A stretch of DNA of 64,000 nt, taken from contig NZ_SLVM01000001.1 of the NCBI RefSeq assembly GCF_004339675.1, positions 124,001 to 188,000 of the forward strand. Direction: 5' to 3'. Made by a program: the position numbers and the translations under genes. Every line of letters begins with the position of its first letter. Positions within the stretch are counted from its first letter, which is position 1. Below, piece after piece: positions 56,442-64,000 of the stretch. The notes beneath the pieces were generated by a model. That model was not told the DNA's origin, ran no database searches, and saw only the letters and a list, made by a program, of their open reading frames with translations. The stretch comes from Rhodovulum steppense. Lineage in GTDB: Bacteria > Pseudomonadota > Alphaproteobacteria > Rhodobacterales > Rhodobacteraceae.

Positions 56442-56524
56442 TCCTGACCATCCCGCCGGGCGGCTGCCCTCCCCGCCGTGCCACCCCTTGACAGCCCTCG
56501 ACGAGGGAACTAGGCCCGAGCCGT

Positions 56525-56705
56525 CTTGGTTCATCCGCGTCCTTGGGCGCGGGTGATGAAAAGGGAACACGGTGCGGCCTCCGGGCCCATGCCGTGGCTG
56601 CCCCCGCAACTGTAGGCGGAGAGCGCGGCTGACAACGCCACTGGGCCCCCGCGCCCGGGAAGGCCAGCCAAGCGACGACCCGCAAGCCAGGAGACCTGCC
56701 AGGAC
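56525..56705 (+). ncRNA. Cobalamin riboswitch
   Basis: The conserved AdoCbl aptamer elements appear in order: AAGGGAACACGGTG near 56560, TGCCCCCGCAACTGT near 56599, the B12-box core GCCACTG at 56637-56643, GCCCGGGAAGGCC, and the 3' CCAGGAGACCTGCC at 56687-56700. It lies upstream of btuB and would shut off its expression when cobalamin is plentiful. The ends given are approximate. Confidence 0.93.
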
Positions 56706-56746
56706 GATCACCCGGTCCCGTCGCGGGGTGCGACGCGGGCAGCGGT

Positions 56747-56784
56747 CCTTCCGCAGTGGTGACGCCTCACCGTCTGCGGGAAGG
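56747..56784 (+). promoter_or_regulatory. Leader hairpin downstream of the cobalamin aptamer
   Basis: CCTTCCGCAG (56747-56756) pairs with CTGCGGGAAGG (56774-56784) with one bulged G and a 17-base loop. It lies between the aptamer and btuB and may be part of the riboswitch expression platform. No T-run follows. Confidence 0.45.
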
Positions 56785-56861
56785 CATGCCTTTCCAAGGA
56801 CTTGCAGTCAAAACAGGCCAGCCGGACGCACCGGCGGCCAGCGAACGGACACGGGACAGAC

Positions 56862-58664
56862 ATGATTCGCAAGACAATCGCCCTGGGACTTGGCGTGACC
56901 GCGCTCACCCCCCTTGCCGCATATGCGCAGCAAAGCCTGCTGCTGGACGAGATCACGGCCACCGCAAGCCTCGTGCCGATCGAGATCAACCGCACCGGCA
57001 CCACCGTCGAGACGCTGGACGCCGCCGACATCGCCCAGGGCGGGCTGAGCATCGGACAGACCCTGGCGCTGTTGCCCGGCGTGTCGATCACCACGAATGG
57101 CGGGTTGGGGGCCACCTCGACCCTGCGGCTGCGGGGTCTTGGGGGCAGCTATATCGGCGTGCGTATCGACGGTATCGACATGACCGACCCCTCCAGCACC
57201 CAGACCGCGTTCAATTTCGGCACGCTGACCGCCGGGATGCCCGACCGGATCGAGGTGCTGAAGGGGACGCAATCGGCGCTTTATGGCTCGAATGCCGTTG
57301 CCGGTGTGGTCGACATCACCACATGGCGGCCCGATGCGCCGGGCTTCTCGGGGCGGGCCAATGTCGAGGCGGGCAGCTTCGACACCCGGGCCGCCACGGT
57401 CAATCTGGGTCAGAAAGGCGAACGCGGCGAAGTCGCGCTGACCTTCTCGCGGCTGACTTCCGAAGGCTTTTCGGCGCGTACCTCGGATACCGAGAAGGAC
57501 GGCTTCGACCAGACGCAGATGGTGCTGTTTGCCGCCTATGACCTGACGGACGACCTTCGCATCGGCTTTTCGGCACTCTATTCCGATGGCACTTCGGAAT
57601 TCGATCGGTCGACCGCCGATCCCAGCGGCGAGATCGACCAGACCCGCCGCGGCTTGCGCAGCTTTGCCGAGTTTGCGACGGGTGCGATCGAGCACGAGAT
57701 CGCGCTGTCCTGGGTCGAGACCGAGCGCTTCGATGCGGGCGGTTTTACCCAGCGTTTCGTCGGCGAGCGCACCCGGCTGGACTATCTCGGCCGCGTGGAC
57801 CTGAGCACCGATCTTACGCTGGCCTTCGGTGCGGACTGGACCGAGGAAAAGGCCACGCTGGACGGCGTGCGCTACGACGCCGACAGCGCTGCCGCGTTCG
57901 GCGAACTGCAATATGCCGTCTCGCCCGCGCTCGACGTGGCGCTGTCGCTGCGCCATGACAGCTATTCCGATTTCGACGACCAGTTGTCGGGCCGCGCCGC
58001 GCTGGCCTGGCGGATGCGGGATGACGTGATCCTGCGGGCGGTGGTCGGCACCGGCTACCGGGCGCCCTCGCTCTACGAACGCTTCGGTCCCTTCGGCAGC
58101 GCCACGCTGGAGCCCGAGAAAAGCCGCAGCGCCGAAATCGGGATCGAGAAACGCTATGGGACGGACAGCTTTGCCAAGGCCACGGTTTTCCATACGGAAA
58201 TCGACAACCTGATCGACTTCGATTCCGGCACGAGCACCTATAACCAGGTGCCCGGCACCACCACCAGCAAGGGGATCGAACTGTCGGGCCGCTACGCGCT
58301 TAGCGACCGCGTCGCAATGTTCGGTGCCTACACCTATACCGACGCCGCCAACCCGGCAGGGCGCATGGTCCGGGTGCCGCGCCATGACCTGAGCCTCGGC
58401 GTCGAGGCCGGGCTGACCGACCGGCTGGACGCCCAGATCGGGATTCAGGCCGTGGCCGACCGGACCGATACCAATGACTGGCCCAACCCGCCCTCGGGCA
58501 TTGCGGATTACACGCTGGTCAATCTGGGCCTGTCCTATGCGGTGAACGACAGGGCCACAGCCTATCTGCGCGTCGAGAACCTGTTCGACGAAAGCTACGA
58601 ACCGGTGCGCGGCTACAATGGCGCCGGGCGCTCTGTCTTCGTTGGCCTGCGTGCGTCCTTCTAG
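56862..58664 (+). CDS. btuB: TonB-dependent vitamin B12 receptor
   Basis: A 600-residue outer-membrane receptor. A signal peptide (cleaved after AYAQ, about residue 21) is followed by the TonB-box-like LLLDEITATAS, then the plug domain with LRLRGLGGSYIGVRIDGID and DRIEVLKGTQSALYGSNA. A beta-barrel ends in Phe (VFVGLRASF), as required for outer-membrane insertion. The riboswitch upstream and btuF directly downstream (overlapping) identify the substrate as cobalamin. BtuB family length is normal. Confidence 0.95.
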   Translation: MIRKTIALGLGVTALTPLAAYAQQSLLLDEITATASLVPIEINRTGTTVETLDAADIAQGGLSIGQTLALLPGVSITTNGGLGATSTLRLRGLGGSYIGVRIDGIDMTDPSSTQTAFNFGTLTAGMPDRIEVLKGTQSALYGSNAVAGVVDITTWRPDAPGFSGRANVEAGSFDTRAATVNLGQKGERGEVALTFSRLTSEGFSARTSDTEKDGFDQTQMVLFAAYDLTDDLRIGFSALYSDGTSEFDRSTADPSGEIDQTRRGLRSFAEFATGAIEHEIALSWVETERFDAGGFTQRFVGERTRLDYLGRVDLSTDLTLAFGADWTEEKATLDGVRYDADSAAAFGELQYAVSPALDVALSLRHDSYSDFDDQLSGRAALAWRMRDDVILRAVVGTGYRAPSLYERFGPFGSATLEPEKSRSAEIGIEKRYGTDSFAKATVFHTEIDNLIDFDSGTSTYNQVPGTTTSKGIELSGRYALSDRVAMFGAYTYTDAANPAGRMVRVPRHDLSLGVEAGLTDRLDAQIGIQAVADRTDTNDWPNPPSGIADYTLVNLGLSYAVNDRATAYLRVENLFDESYEPVRGYNGAGRSVFVGLRASF

Positions 58665-59481
58665 GCTGATCCCCCTCGCCGCCGCCCTGGTTCTTGCCGG
58701 GGCGGCAGCACTGGCCGAGGCGCCGCGGCGCGTGGTCTCGATCAACCTGTGCACGGACCAGTTGGCGATGCTGATCGCGCAACCCGGCCAACTCGTCTCG
58801 GTCAGCAGGCTGGCGGCAGACCCACGGTCCTCGGCCATGGCCGAAGCGGCGCGCGCCTATCCGGCCAATCGCGGCGGTGCCGAGGAGATCCTGCTGCTGC
58901 GCCCCGACCTGGTGCTGGCGGGGCGGTTTTCCGACCCGGCCACGGTCTCGATGCTGCGCCGTCTGGGCATCGCGGTCGAGCAGTTCGAGATCACCCGCCG
59001 GATCGACGAGATCCCCGGCCAGATCCTCCAGGCCGGGCGGCTTCTGGGCCACGAGGACCGCGCCGAAGCCCTGATCGCGGAATTCGAGGCACGCCGCGCG
59101 GCCCTTGCCCCGGCGCCGGGGTCGCGGCCCGTCGCGGCGATCTTTCATCCCAACGGCTTCACCCAGGGCGCGGACACGCTGTCCGACGATATTCTTGCCC
59201 ATGCGGGCTTCGACAATCTTGCAGCACGGCTGGGTCGCAGGGGGGGCGGTCGGCTGTCGCTCGAGGATCTGGTGATGGCCGATCCCGACCTGCTGATCGT
59301 CGCGCGCCCCTACCCCGCCACCTCGCGCGCCGAGGAGGTCGTCGCCCATCCCGCTCTGCATGCGACCGGAGCCGCCCTTCACCCCGAATTCACCGGCCCC
59401 GACTGGACCTGCGGCACGCCGCTGGTGCTTGATGCCGTCGCGCGCCTGGCCGAACGCCGCCGCGCCCTTGCCGGAGAGTGA
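58651..59481 (+). CDS. btuF: Periplasmic cobalamin-binding protein
   Basis: A 276-residue substrate-binding protein of the BtuF/FecB class. The signal peptide is [19 protein letters not shown], then the fold starts RRVVSINLCTDQLAML. A GADTLSDDILAHAGF block and VMADPDLLIVARPY are typical of the family. The start is taken as GTG 58651, inside the 3' end of btuB; the ATG at 58618 would lengthen the signal region. The btuC/btuD permease and ATPase that should follow are absent; a repeat fragment and cobQ lie downstream instead. Confidence 0.9.
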   Translation: MRPSRLIPLAAALVLAGAAALAEAPRRVVSINLCTDQLAMLIAQPGQLVSVSRLAADPRSSAMAEAARAYPANRGGAEEILLLRPDLVLAGRFSDPATVSMLRRLGIAVEQFEITRRIDEIPGQILQAGRLLGHEDRAEALIAEFEARRAALAPAPGSRPVAAIFHPNGFTQGADTLSDDILAHAGFDNLAARLGRRGGGRLSLEDLVMADPDLLIVARPYPATSRAEEVVAHPALHATGAALHPEFTGPDWTCGTPLVLDAVARLAERRRALAGE

Positions 59482-59495
59482 GATGCCACCGCTGT

Positions 59496-59518
59496 CTTCT
59501 TCTTGGCCCAAATACCCC
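59496..59518. repeat. Truncated copy of the interspersed intergenic element
   Basis: CTTCTTCTTGGCC followed by AAATACCCC matches the 5' part of the element at 3541-3600, with one base less in the middle and without the hairpin half. It sits in the 84-bp gap between btuF and cobQ. Confidence 0.55.
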
Positions 59519-59565
59519 CTTGCAACGCCTGCCACGCCGACCGCCGCCAGGGAAAGGGCGCGCCC

Positions 59566-61041
59566 GTGACCCGCGCGCTGATGATCCAGGGAACGGGTTC
59601 GAATGTGGGCAAGTCGATCCTTGTCGCCGGGCTCTGCCGTGCGGCGCGCGCGCGCGGGCTGTCGGTCGCGCCCTTCAAGCCGCAGAACATGTCGAACAAT
59701 GCCGCCGTCACCGCCGATGGCGGCGAGATCGGCCGGGCGCAGGCCTTGCAGGCGCTCGCCGCCGGGCGCGATCCGGTAGCCGACATGAACCCCGTCCTGA
59801 TCAAGCCCGAAACCGACCGGGCCGCGCAGATCGTCGTCCAGGGCCGGGCCCGCGGCGCCTGGCGGGCCGCGGATTTCGCGGGCGAGCGGCCGGGGCTGAT
59901 GGGCGCGGTTCTCGACAGCTTTCACCGGCTTGCGGCCAGCGCCGATCTGATCCTGGTCGAGGGCGCGGGCAGCCCGGCCGAGGTGAACCTGCGCCGGGGC
60001 GACATCGCCAACATGGGCTTTGCCCGTGCCGCGGGCGTGCCGGTGGTGCTGGTCGGCGATATCGACAGGGGCGGCGTGATCGCCCAGATCGTCGGCACGC
60101 AGGCGGTGCTGGACCCGGCGGATGCCGCGATGATCCGGGGCTTTGCGGTCAACAAGTTCCGCGGCGATCCGCGGCTGTTCGAGGACGGCTATGCGGCGAT
60201 CGAGCGGGCAACCGGCTGGCGCGGCTTCGGCCTTGTGCCGTGGTTTGCGCTGGCCCATCGCCTGCCCGCCGAGGATGCGGTCGATCTGGGTGCGCCCGCG
60301 GGCGACGGGACATTCCACGTCGCCTGCCCGATGCTGTCGCGGATCGCGAATTTCGACGATCTGGACCCGCTGAAGCTGGAGCCTTCGATCCGGCTGAGCA
60401 TGATCCCGCCGGGCTGCCCCTTGCCCGGCGATGCCGACCTGGTGATCCTGCCGGGCACGAAATCGACCCGCGGCGATCTGGAATTCCTGCGCATGCAGGG
60501 CTGGGATATCGACCTGATGGCCCATGTCCGGCGCGGCGGGCGGGTGCTGGGGCTGTGCGGCGGATACCAGATGCTGGGGCGGCGGATTCTTGACCCCGAG
60601 GGGCGCGAGGGCCCGGCGGGCGAAACCGCGGGGCTGGGCCTTCTGGATGTCGAGACGGCGATGGCGGCGGACAAGACGCTGACCCGCGTGGCCGCCACCC
60701 ATGACGCGACCGGCGCGCCGCTGGAGGGCTACGAGATCCATATCGGCCGCACCGAGGGGCCCGACCGCGCCCGCCCCTTTGCCCGGATCGAGGGTCGGCC
60801 CGAGGGCGCGGTCTCGCCCGATGGGCGGATCGTGGGCACCTATCTGCACGGGCTGTTCGCCGAAGACGGGTTCCGCCGCGCCTGGCTTTACGCGCTGGGG
60901 CTGGCGCCCGGCCCGCTGTCCCATGGCGCGGCCGTCGAGGCGGCGCTGGACGCGCTGGCCGAGCATCTGGAACGGCATCTCGACATTGAGGCGCTTTTCT
61001 CCATCGCGGGTCTCATCCGCCGCGACGAGCCTCCCGGATAG
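59566..61041 (+). CDS. cobQ: Cobyric acid synthase (amidating)
   Basis: A 491-residue glutamine-dependent amidotransferase that converts adenosylcobyrinate a,c-diamide to cobyric acid. The N-terminal ATP-binding domain has GTGSNVGKS (P-loop) and [11 protein letters not shown]; the ligase region has [11 protein letters not shown]. The C-terminal class I glutaminase-type domain contains [10 protein letters not shown] (catalytic Cys) and VGTYLHGLF (His). The start at GTG 59566 follows GGAAAGG by 8 bases; an ATG 15 bases later is possible. It is probably transcribed with btuB-btuF under the riboswitch. Confidence 0.96.
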   Translation: MTRALMIQGTGSNVGKSILVAGLCRAARARGLSVAPFKPQNMSNNAAVTADGGEIGRAQALQALAAGRDPVADMNPVLIKPETDRAAQIVVQGRARGAWRAADFAGERPGLMGAVLDSFHRLAASADLILVEGAGSPAEVNLRRGDIANMGFARAAGVPVVLVGDIDRGGVIAQIVGTQAVLDPADAAMIRGFAVNKFRGDPRLFEDGYAAIERATGWRGFGLVPWFALAHRLPAEDAVDLGAPAGDGTFHVACPMLSRIANFDDLDPLKLEPSIRLSMIPPGCPLPGDADLVILPGTKSTRGDLEFLRMQGWDIDLMAHVRRGGRVLGLCGGYQMLGRRILDPEGREGPAGETAGLGLLDVETAMAADKTLTRVAATHDATGAPLEGYEIHIGRTEGPDRARPFARIEGRPEGAVSPDGRIVGTYLHGLFAEDGFRRAWLYALGLAPGPLSHGAAVEAALDALAEHLERHLDIEALFSIAGLIRRDEPPG

Positions 61042-61282
61042 GGGTCGACGGCGGCTCGGCGATATCGACACAACCCAGCCTTCCCCCGGTGCGCCGAGGA
61101 TCGACCAGCACGCCCGATGCGCCACTCGCCCAAGCGGCCAAGTCGTTGACCGGGCGGGTCCGCGGTTGGACCGCACCACAGCGCCGATTCGCCGCTTGCG
61201 GCACAGCGCGGGCGCGGCATAGCATGCCCCCGATCCACGCGGGCTTAACGGCCCCGCACATAAGAATGACGGGGAGAGGAAG

Positions 61283-62425
61283 ATGAACCTGAAGGCAACG
61301 CTTGTGGCGGCGGCGGCCGCGTCGCTGGGGATTGGCGGGGCCGCGCTGGCCGATCCGGTCAAGGTCGGCATGATCACCACGCTGTCGGGCGGCGGCGCGA
61401 GCCTGGGGATCGACACGCGCGACGGCTTCATGCTGGCGGTGAACCGGGCGGGCAATCCCGATCTGAGCGTGGTGATCGAGGACGACCAGCAGAAGCCCGA
61501 CATCGCGGTGCAGATCGCCGACAAGATGATCCAGTCCGACAAGGTCGACGTGCTGACCGGCATCGTCTGGTCGAACCTCGCCATGGCGGTGGTGCCGGCC
61601 GCGACCGCGCAGGGCAAGGTCTACCTTTCGACCAATGCCGCGCCCTCGCAACTGGCGGGCAAGGGCTGCCACCCGAGCTACTTCTCGGTCAGCTACCAGA
61701 ACGACAACCTGCACGAGGCCGCAGGCGCCTATGCCGCGCGCGCCGGGATCACCAGGGCGTTCATCATGGCGCCCAACTACCCCGCGGGGCAGGATTCGCT
61801 GGCCGGGTTCAAGCGGTTCTACCAGGGCGAGGTGGTGGCCGAGGTCTATACCCAGCTTGGCCAGACCGATTACGCGGGCGAGATCGCGCAGATCCGCGCC
61901 TCGGGTGCCGATGGCGTGTTCATCTTCCTGCCCGGCGGCATGGGGATTTCCTTCGTCAAGCAATATGCCGATTCCGGTGTGGGGCTGAAACTGATCGGCC
62001 CCGCCTTCAGCTTCGACCAGTCGATCATCCAGGCGATGGGCGATGCCGCGCTGGGCGTTCTGAACGGCGCGAACTGGTCGCCCGACCTGGACAACGAGGC
62101 AAATGCGGCCTTCGTTCAGGCGTTCCGGGCGGAATATGGCCGCCTGCCCTCGGTCTATGCGGCCTATGGCTATGACACGGCGAACCTGCTTCTGTCGGCG
62201 ATGGACAAGGCCAGCGTCAGCGACGCCGACGCCTTCCGCGCCGCGCTGCGCGAGGCCGATTTCGCCTCGGTCCGGGGCAAGTTCTCGTTCAACGCCTCGC
62301 AACATCCGGTGCAGGATCTGTTCATGCGCGAGGTGGTGCGCGAGGGCGATATCCTGACCAACCGGATCGTGGGTGTCGCGATCGAGGATCGCGGCCACGC
62401 CTACGAGGACGAGTGCAAGATGTAA
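61283..62425 (+). CDS. Branched-chain amino acid-type ABC transporter substrate-binding protein
   Basis: A 380-residue periplasmic binding protein of the LivJ/LivK (HAAT) class. The signal peptide is cleaved after AALA (about residue 23), then the fold starts VKVGMITTLSGGGASLGID. The conserved ligand-region segments VIEDDQQKP, YLSTNAAPS and APNYPAGQDS are present. The true ligand may be a branched-chain amino acid, urea or an aromatic compound. It heads livH and livM genes. An intercistronic hairpin follows. Confidence 0.92.
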   Translation: MNLKATLVAAAAASLGIGGAALADPVKVGMITTLSGGGASLGIDTRDGFMLAVNRAGNPDLSVVIEDDQQKPDIAVQIADKMIQSDKVDVLTGIVWSNLAMAVVPAATAQGKVYLSTNAAPSQLAGKGCHPSYFSVSYQNDNLHEAAGAYAARAGITRAFIMAPNYPAGQDSLAGFKRFYQGEVVAEVYTQLGQTDYAGEIAQIRASGADGVFIFLPGGMGISFVKQYADSGVGLKLIGPAFSFDQSIIQAMGDAALGVLNGANWSPDLDNEANAAFVQAFRAEYGRLPSVYAAYGYDTANLLLSAMDKASVSDADAFRAALREADFASVRGKFSFNASQHPVQDLFMREVVREGDILTNRIVGVAIEDRGHAYEDECKM

Positions 62426-62432
62426 CCGGCGC

Positions 62433-62457
62433 GGGCGGGTGCCGCGCGCACCCGCCC
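62433..62457 (+). promoter_or_regulatory. Intercistronic stem-loop after the binding-protein gene
   Basis: GGGCGGGTG (62433-62441) pairs with CACCCGCCC (62449-62457) with a 7-base loop and no T-tract. Placed after a binding-protein gene, it probably stabilises that mRNA segment or causes partial termination, so that the receptor outnumbers the permeases. Confidence 0.55.
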
Positions 62458-62483
62458 CAGCGAGGGACCGCCCCTTGTCCTTG

Positions 62484-63392
62484 ATGCTTCTGATCGAGCA
62501 GGCGCTGAACGGCCTGCAATACGGCGTCATGCTGTTCCTGATGGCGGCGGGCCTGACGCTGGTCTTCGGCGTCATGGGGCTGATCAACCTTGCCCACGGA
62601 TCGCTTTACATGATCGGCGCCTTTGCCTGTGCCGCGGTGGCCGCCGCGACGGGCAATTTCTGGCTGGGGCTTGCCGCAAGCCTTGCCGCCGCGGCCGCGG
62701 CGGGCGCGCTGATGGAACTGACGGTGATCCGGCGGCTTTACGCGCGCGACCATCTGGACCAGGTGCTGGCGACCTTTGCGCTGATCCTCGTGTTTTCCGA
62801 GGGCACACGCTGGGCCTTTGGCTCGTTCCCGCTTTATCTCGACATCCCGCGCGCGCTGGCGGGCCCGGTCCGGCTGCCCGGCGGGATCGACTATCCGCTG
62901 TACCGGCTGGTGCTGATCGGCGTGGGGCTGGCCGTGGCGGCGGGGCTGTTCTGGCTGATCGGGCGCACGCGGCTGGGCATCCGGATCCGCGCGGGCGAGG
63001 CGGATCGCGAGATGATCGGGGCGCTGGGCGTCGACATATCAAGGCTTTACACCATCGTCTTCGCGTTGGGCGCAGCGCTGGCGGGGCTGGCGGGGGCACT
63101 GGTCGGCGCGCTGCAATCGGTGCAGGTGGGCATGGGGGAACCCGTGCTGATCCTGGCCTTCGTGGTGATCGTGATCGGCGGGATCGGGTCGATCAAGGGG
63201 GCGCTGGTGGGTGCGATCCTGGTGGGGATGACCGACACGCTGGGCCGGTTCCTGCTGCCGATCGCGTTTTCCACCTTCATGGAACGCTCCCAGGCCACCT
63301 CGGTCGGGGCGGCGCTGGCGTCGATGCTGATCTACATCCTGATGGCGCTGGTGCTGGTGGTCCGCCCCGGCGGCCTGTTCGGGCGGGCCTGA
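62484..63392 (+). CDS. ABC transporter permease (LivH family)
   Basis: A 302-residue inner-membrane permease with about eight helices. Signature segments are LNGLQYGVMLFLMAAGLTL, GLINLAHGSLYMIGAF, ATFALILVFSEG and VIGGIGSIKGALVGAILVG. It partners the LivM-type permease that follows. The start is ATG 62484 or the TTG at 62475, which is better spaced from the GAGGGA at 62462. The gap from the binding-protein gene is about 58 bp. Confidence 0.93.
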   Translation: MLLIEQALNGLQYGVMLFLMAAGLTLVFGVMGLINLAHGSLYMIGAFACAAVAAATGNFWLGLAASLAAAAAAGALMELTVIRRLYARDHLDQVLATFALILVFSEGTRWAFGSFPLYLDIPRALAGPVRLPGGIDYPLYRLVLIGVGLAVAAGLFWLIGRTRLGIRIRAGEADREMIGALGVDISRLYTIVFALGAALAGLAGALVGALQSVQVGMGEPVLILAFVVIVIGGIGSIKGALVGAILVGMTDTLGRFLLPIAFSTFMERSQATSVGAALASMLIYILMALVLVVRPGGLFGRA

Positions 63393-63393
63393 G

Positions 63394-64000
63394 ATGCGGC
63401 GCGAGACGGTTCTCAACGCGGTTCTGGCGCTGGGCCTGCTGGCGGTGCCGCTGGCCGCACAGGCGATGGGCGAGCCCTTCATCGTGACGCTGGCCACCAA
63501 GGTCGCGATCCTTGCGCTGGCGGGCGTGGGGCTGAACATCGCGCTGGGGCTGGGCGGCATGGTCTCGCTGGGGCATGCGGCGTTCTTCGGGATCGGCGGC
63601 TATGCGATGGCGGTACTGGCCGCGCCGGTGCAGGCCTATGAGCCGCTGATGACCTGGCCGTTCGAGTTGGCGGGCACCAAGTCGATGCCGGTGATCTGGG
63701 TGGCGGCGATGGTCGCGGGGGCGCTGGGGGCGCTGGCGATCGGGGCGCTGAGTTTGCGCACCAGCGGGGTCTATTTCATCATGATCACGCTGGCTTTCGG
63801 CCAGATGCTTTACTATTTCGCGATTTCCTGGCCCGCCTATGGCGGCGAGGACGGCATCTCGATCTATGTGCGCAACGGCTTTCCGGGGCTGAACACGCTG
63901 GACCCGATCCAGTTCTTCGCGCTGTCCTATGGGGTGCTGATGGCGGCCCTGATGGTGTCGTGGGTGCTGGCGCGGTCGGGCTTCGGGCTGGCGCTGGCGG
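63394..64000 (+). CDS. ABC transporter permease (LivM family), cut by the window end
   Basis: The first 202 residues of a LivM-type permease that continues beyond the window. It begins MRRETVLNAVLALGLLAVPL and shows the family segments LNIALGLGGMVSLGHAAFFG, SLRTSGVYFIMITLAFGQM and YGGEDGISI. It starts one base after the livH stop. With the two preceding genes it forms the membrane part of an amino-acid-type importer; the ATPases are presumably downstream. Confidence 0.93.
   Translation, partial: MRRETVLNAVLALGLLAVPLAAQAMGEPFIVTLATKVAILALAGVGLNIALGLGGMVSLGHAAFFGIGGYAMAVLAAPVQAYEPLMTWPFELAGTKSMPVIWVAAMVAGALGALAIGALSLRTSGVYFIMITLAFGQMLYYFAISWPAYGGEDGISIYVRNGFPGLNTLDPIQFFALSYGVLMAALMVSWVLARSGFGLALA

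Noticed and set aside
58519-61617. A 1032-codon open frame antisense to btuB, btuF and cobQ
   Set aside because: Spans three genuine genes on the other strand; no recognisable domain.

Overview
The window is a high-GC chromosomal segment of an alphaproteobacterium, most likely a member of the Rhodobacteraceae (Rhodobacter/Paracoccus-like). Supporting signs are the strong G/C third-position bias, a GAAC-N7-GAAC (GTTC-N7-GTTC) LexA box, an ArsR-ArsC fusion, a carnitine dehydrogenase-thioesterase fusion, a VPLPA-CTERM protein and the gene content overall. No species can be named from sequence alone.

Layout. 0-7 kb: a VCBS-repeat protein and a 2Fe-2S ferredoxin, a class V aminotransferase-fold enzyme, a HAD protein, a carnitine dehydrogenase/thioesterase, an aldo/keto reductase, and an orphan ImuA-like gene under a LexA box. 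7-13 kb: metG, then the glycerol catabolic genes glpD-glpK with the divergent repressor glpR. 13-27 kb: housekeeping genes (waaA, a threonine dehydratase, an RNA 2',3'-cyclic phosphodiesterase, a periplasmic glutathione peroxidase, DUF1178, an SDR, lysC, ptsP, an MFS transporter, a YeeE/YedE sulfur transporter, a VPLPA-CTERM protein, ettA). 27.0-29.2 kb: an accessory insertion directly behind ettA. It holds a BrnT/BrnA toxin-antitoxin pair flanked by a synonymously diverged duplicate of the ettA 3' end, an AT-rich DUF3800 gene and a second, toxin-less BrnA-type antitoxin. 29.4-33.3 kb: a cold-shock protein, a DctPQM TRAP transporter and cobU/cobP. 33.4-34.0 kb: tRNA-Cys and tRNA-Ala flanking a truncated phage-type integrase. 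34.4-40.1 kb: metH and an SLC13-family permease. 40.2-44.7 kb: an arsenic cluster (arsR-arsC fusion, GAPDH, arsJ, arsR, permease). 44.8-47.0 kb: a cardiolipin synthase-like protein and an endonuclease/exonuclease/phosphatase protein. 47.4-56.4 kb: a nine-kilobase same-strand cluster encoding a Ser/Thr kinase, an FHA protein, a PP2C phosphatase, a degenerate GTPase, a dynamin-like GTPase, a second small GTPase, a possible Roadblock/LC7-fold protein and an unknown protein. 56.5-61.0 kb: a cobalamin riboswitch, btuB, btuF and cobQ. 61.3-64.0 kb: a Liv-type ABC transporter, cut off by the window end.

How they work together. Cobalamin recurs: uptake (riboswitch-btuB-btuF), salvage/assembly (cobQ, cobU) and use (metH). 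The arsenic cluster combines arsenate reduction with the GAPDH/ArsJ route, which makes and exports 1-arseno-3-phosphoglycerate; two ArsR proteins have matching inverted-repeat operators. The kinase/FHA/phosphatase/GTPase cluster is the strongest candidate for an undescribed system: it has a writer, reader and eraser of Ser/Thr phosphorylation placed with three GTPase-fold proteins, one of them dynamin-like. The ettA-brnTA junction is the clearest mark of horizontal acquisition.
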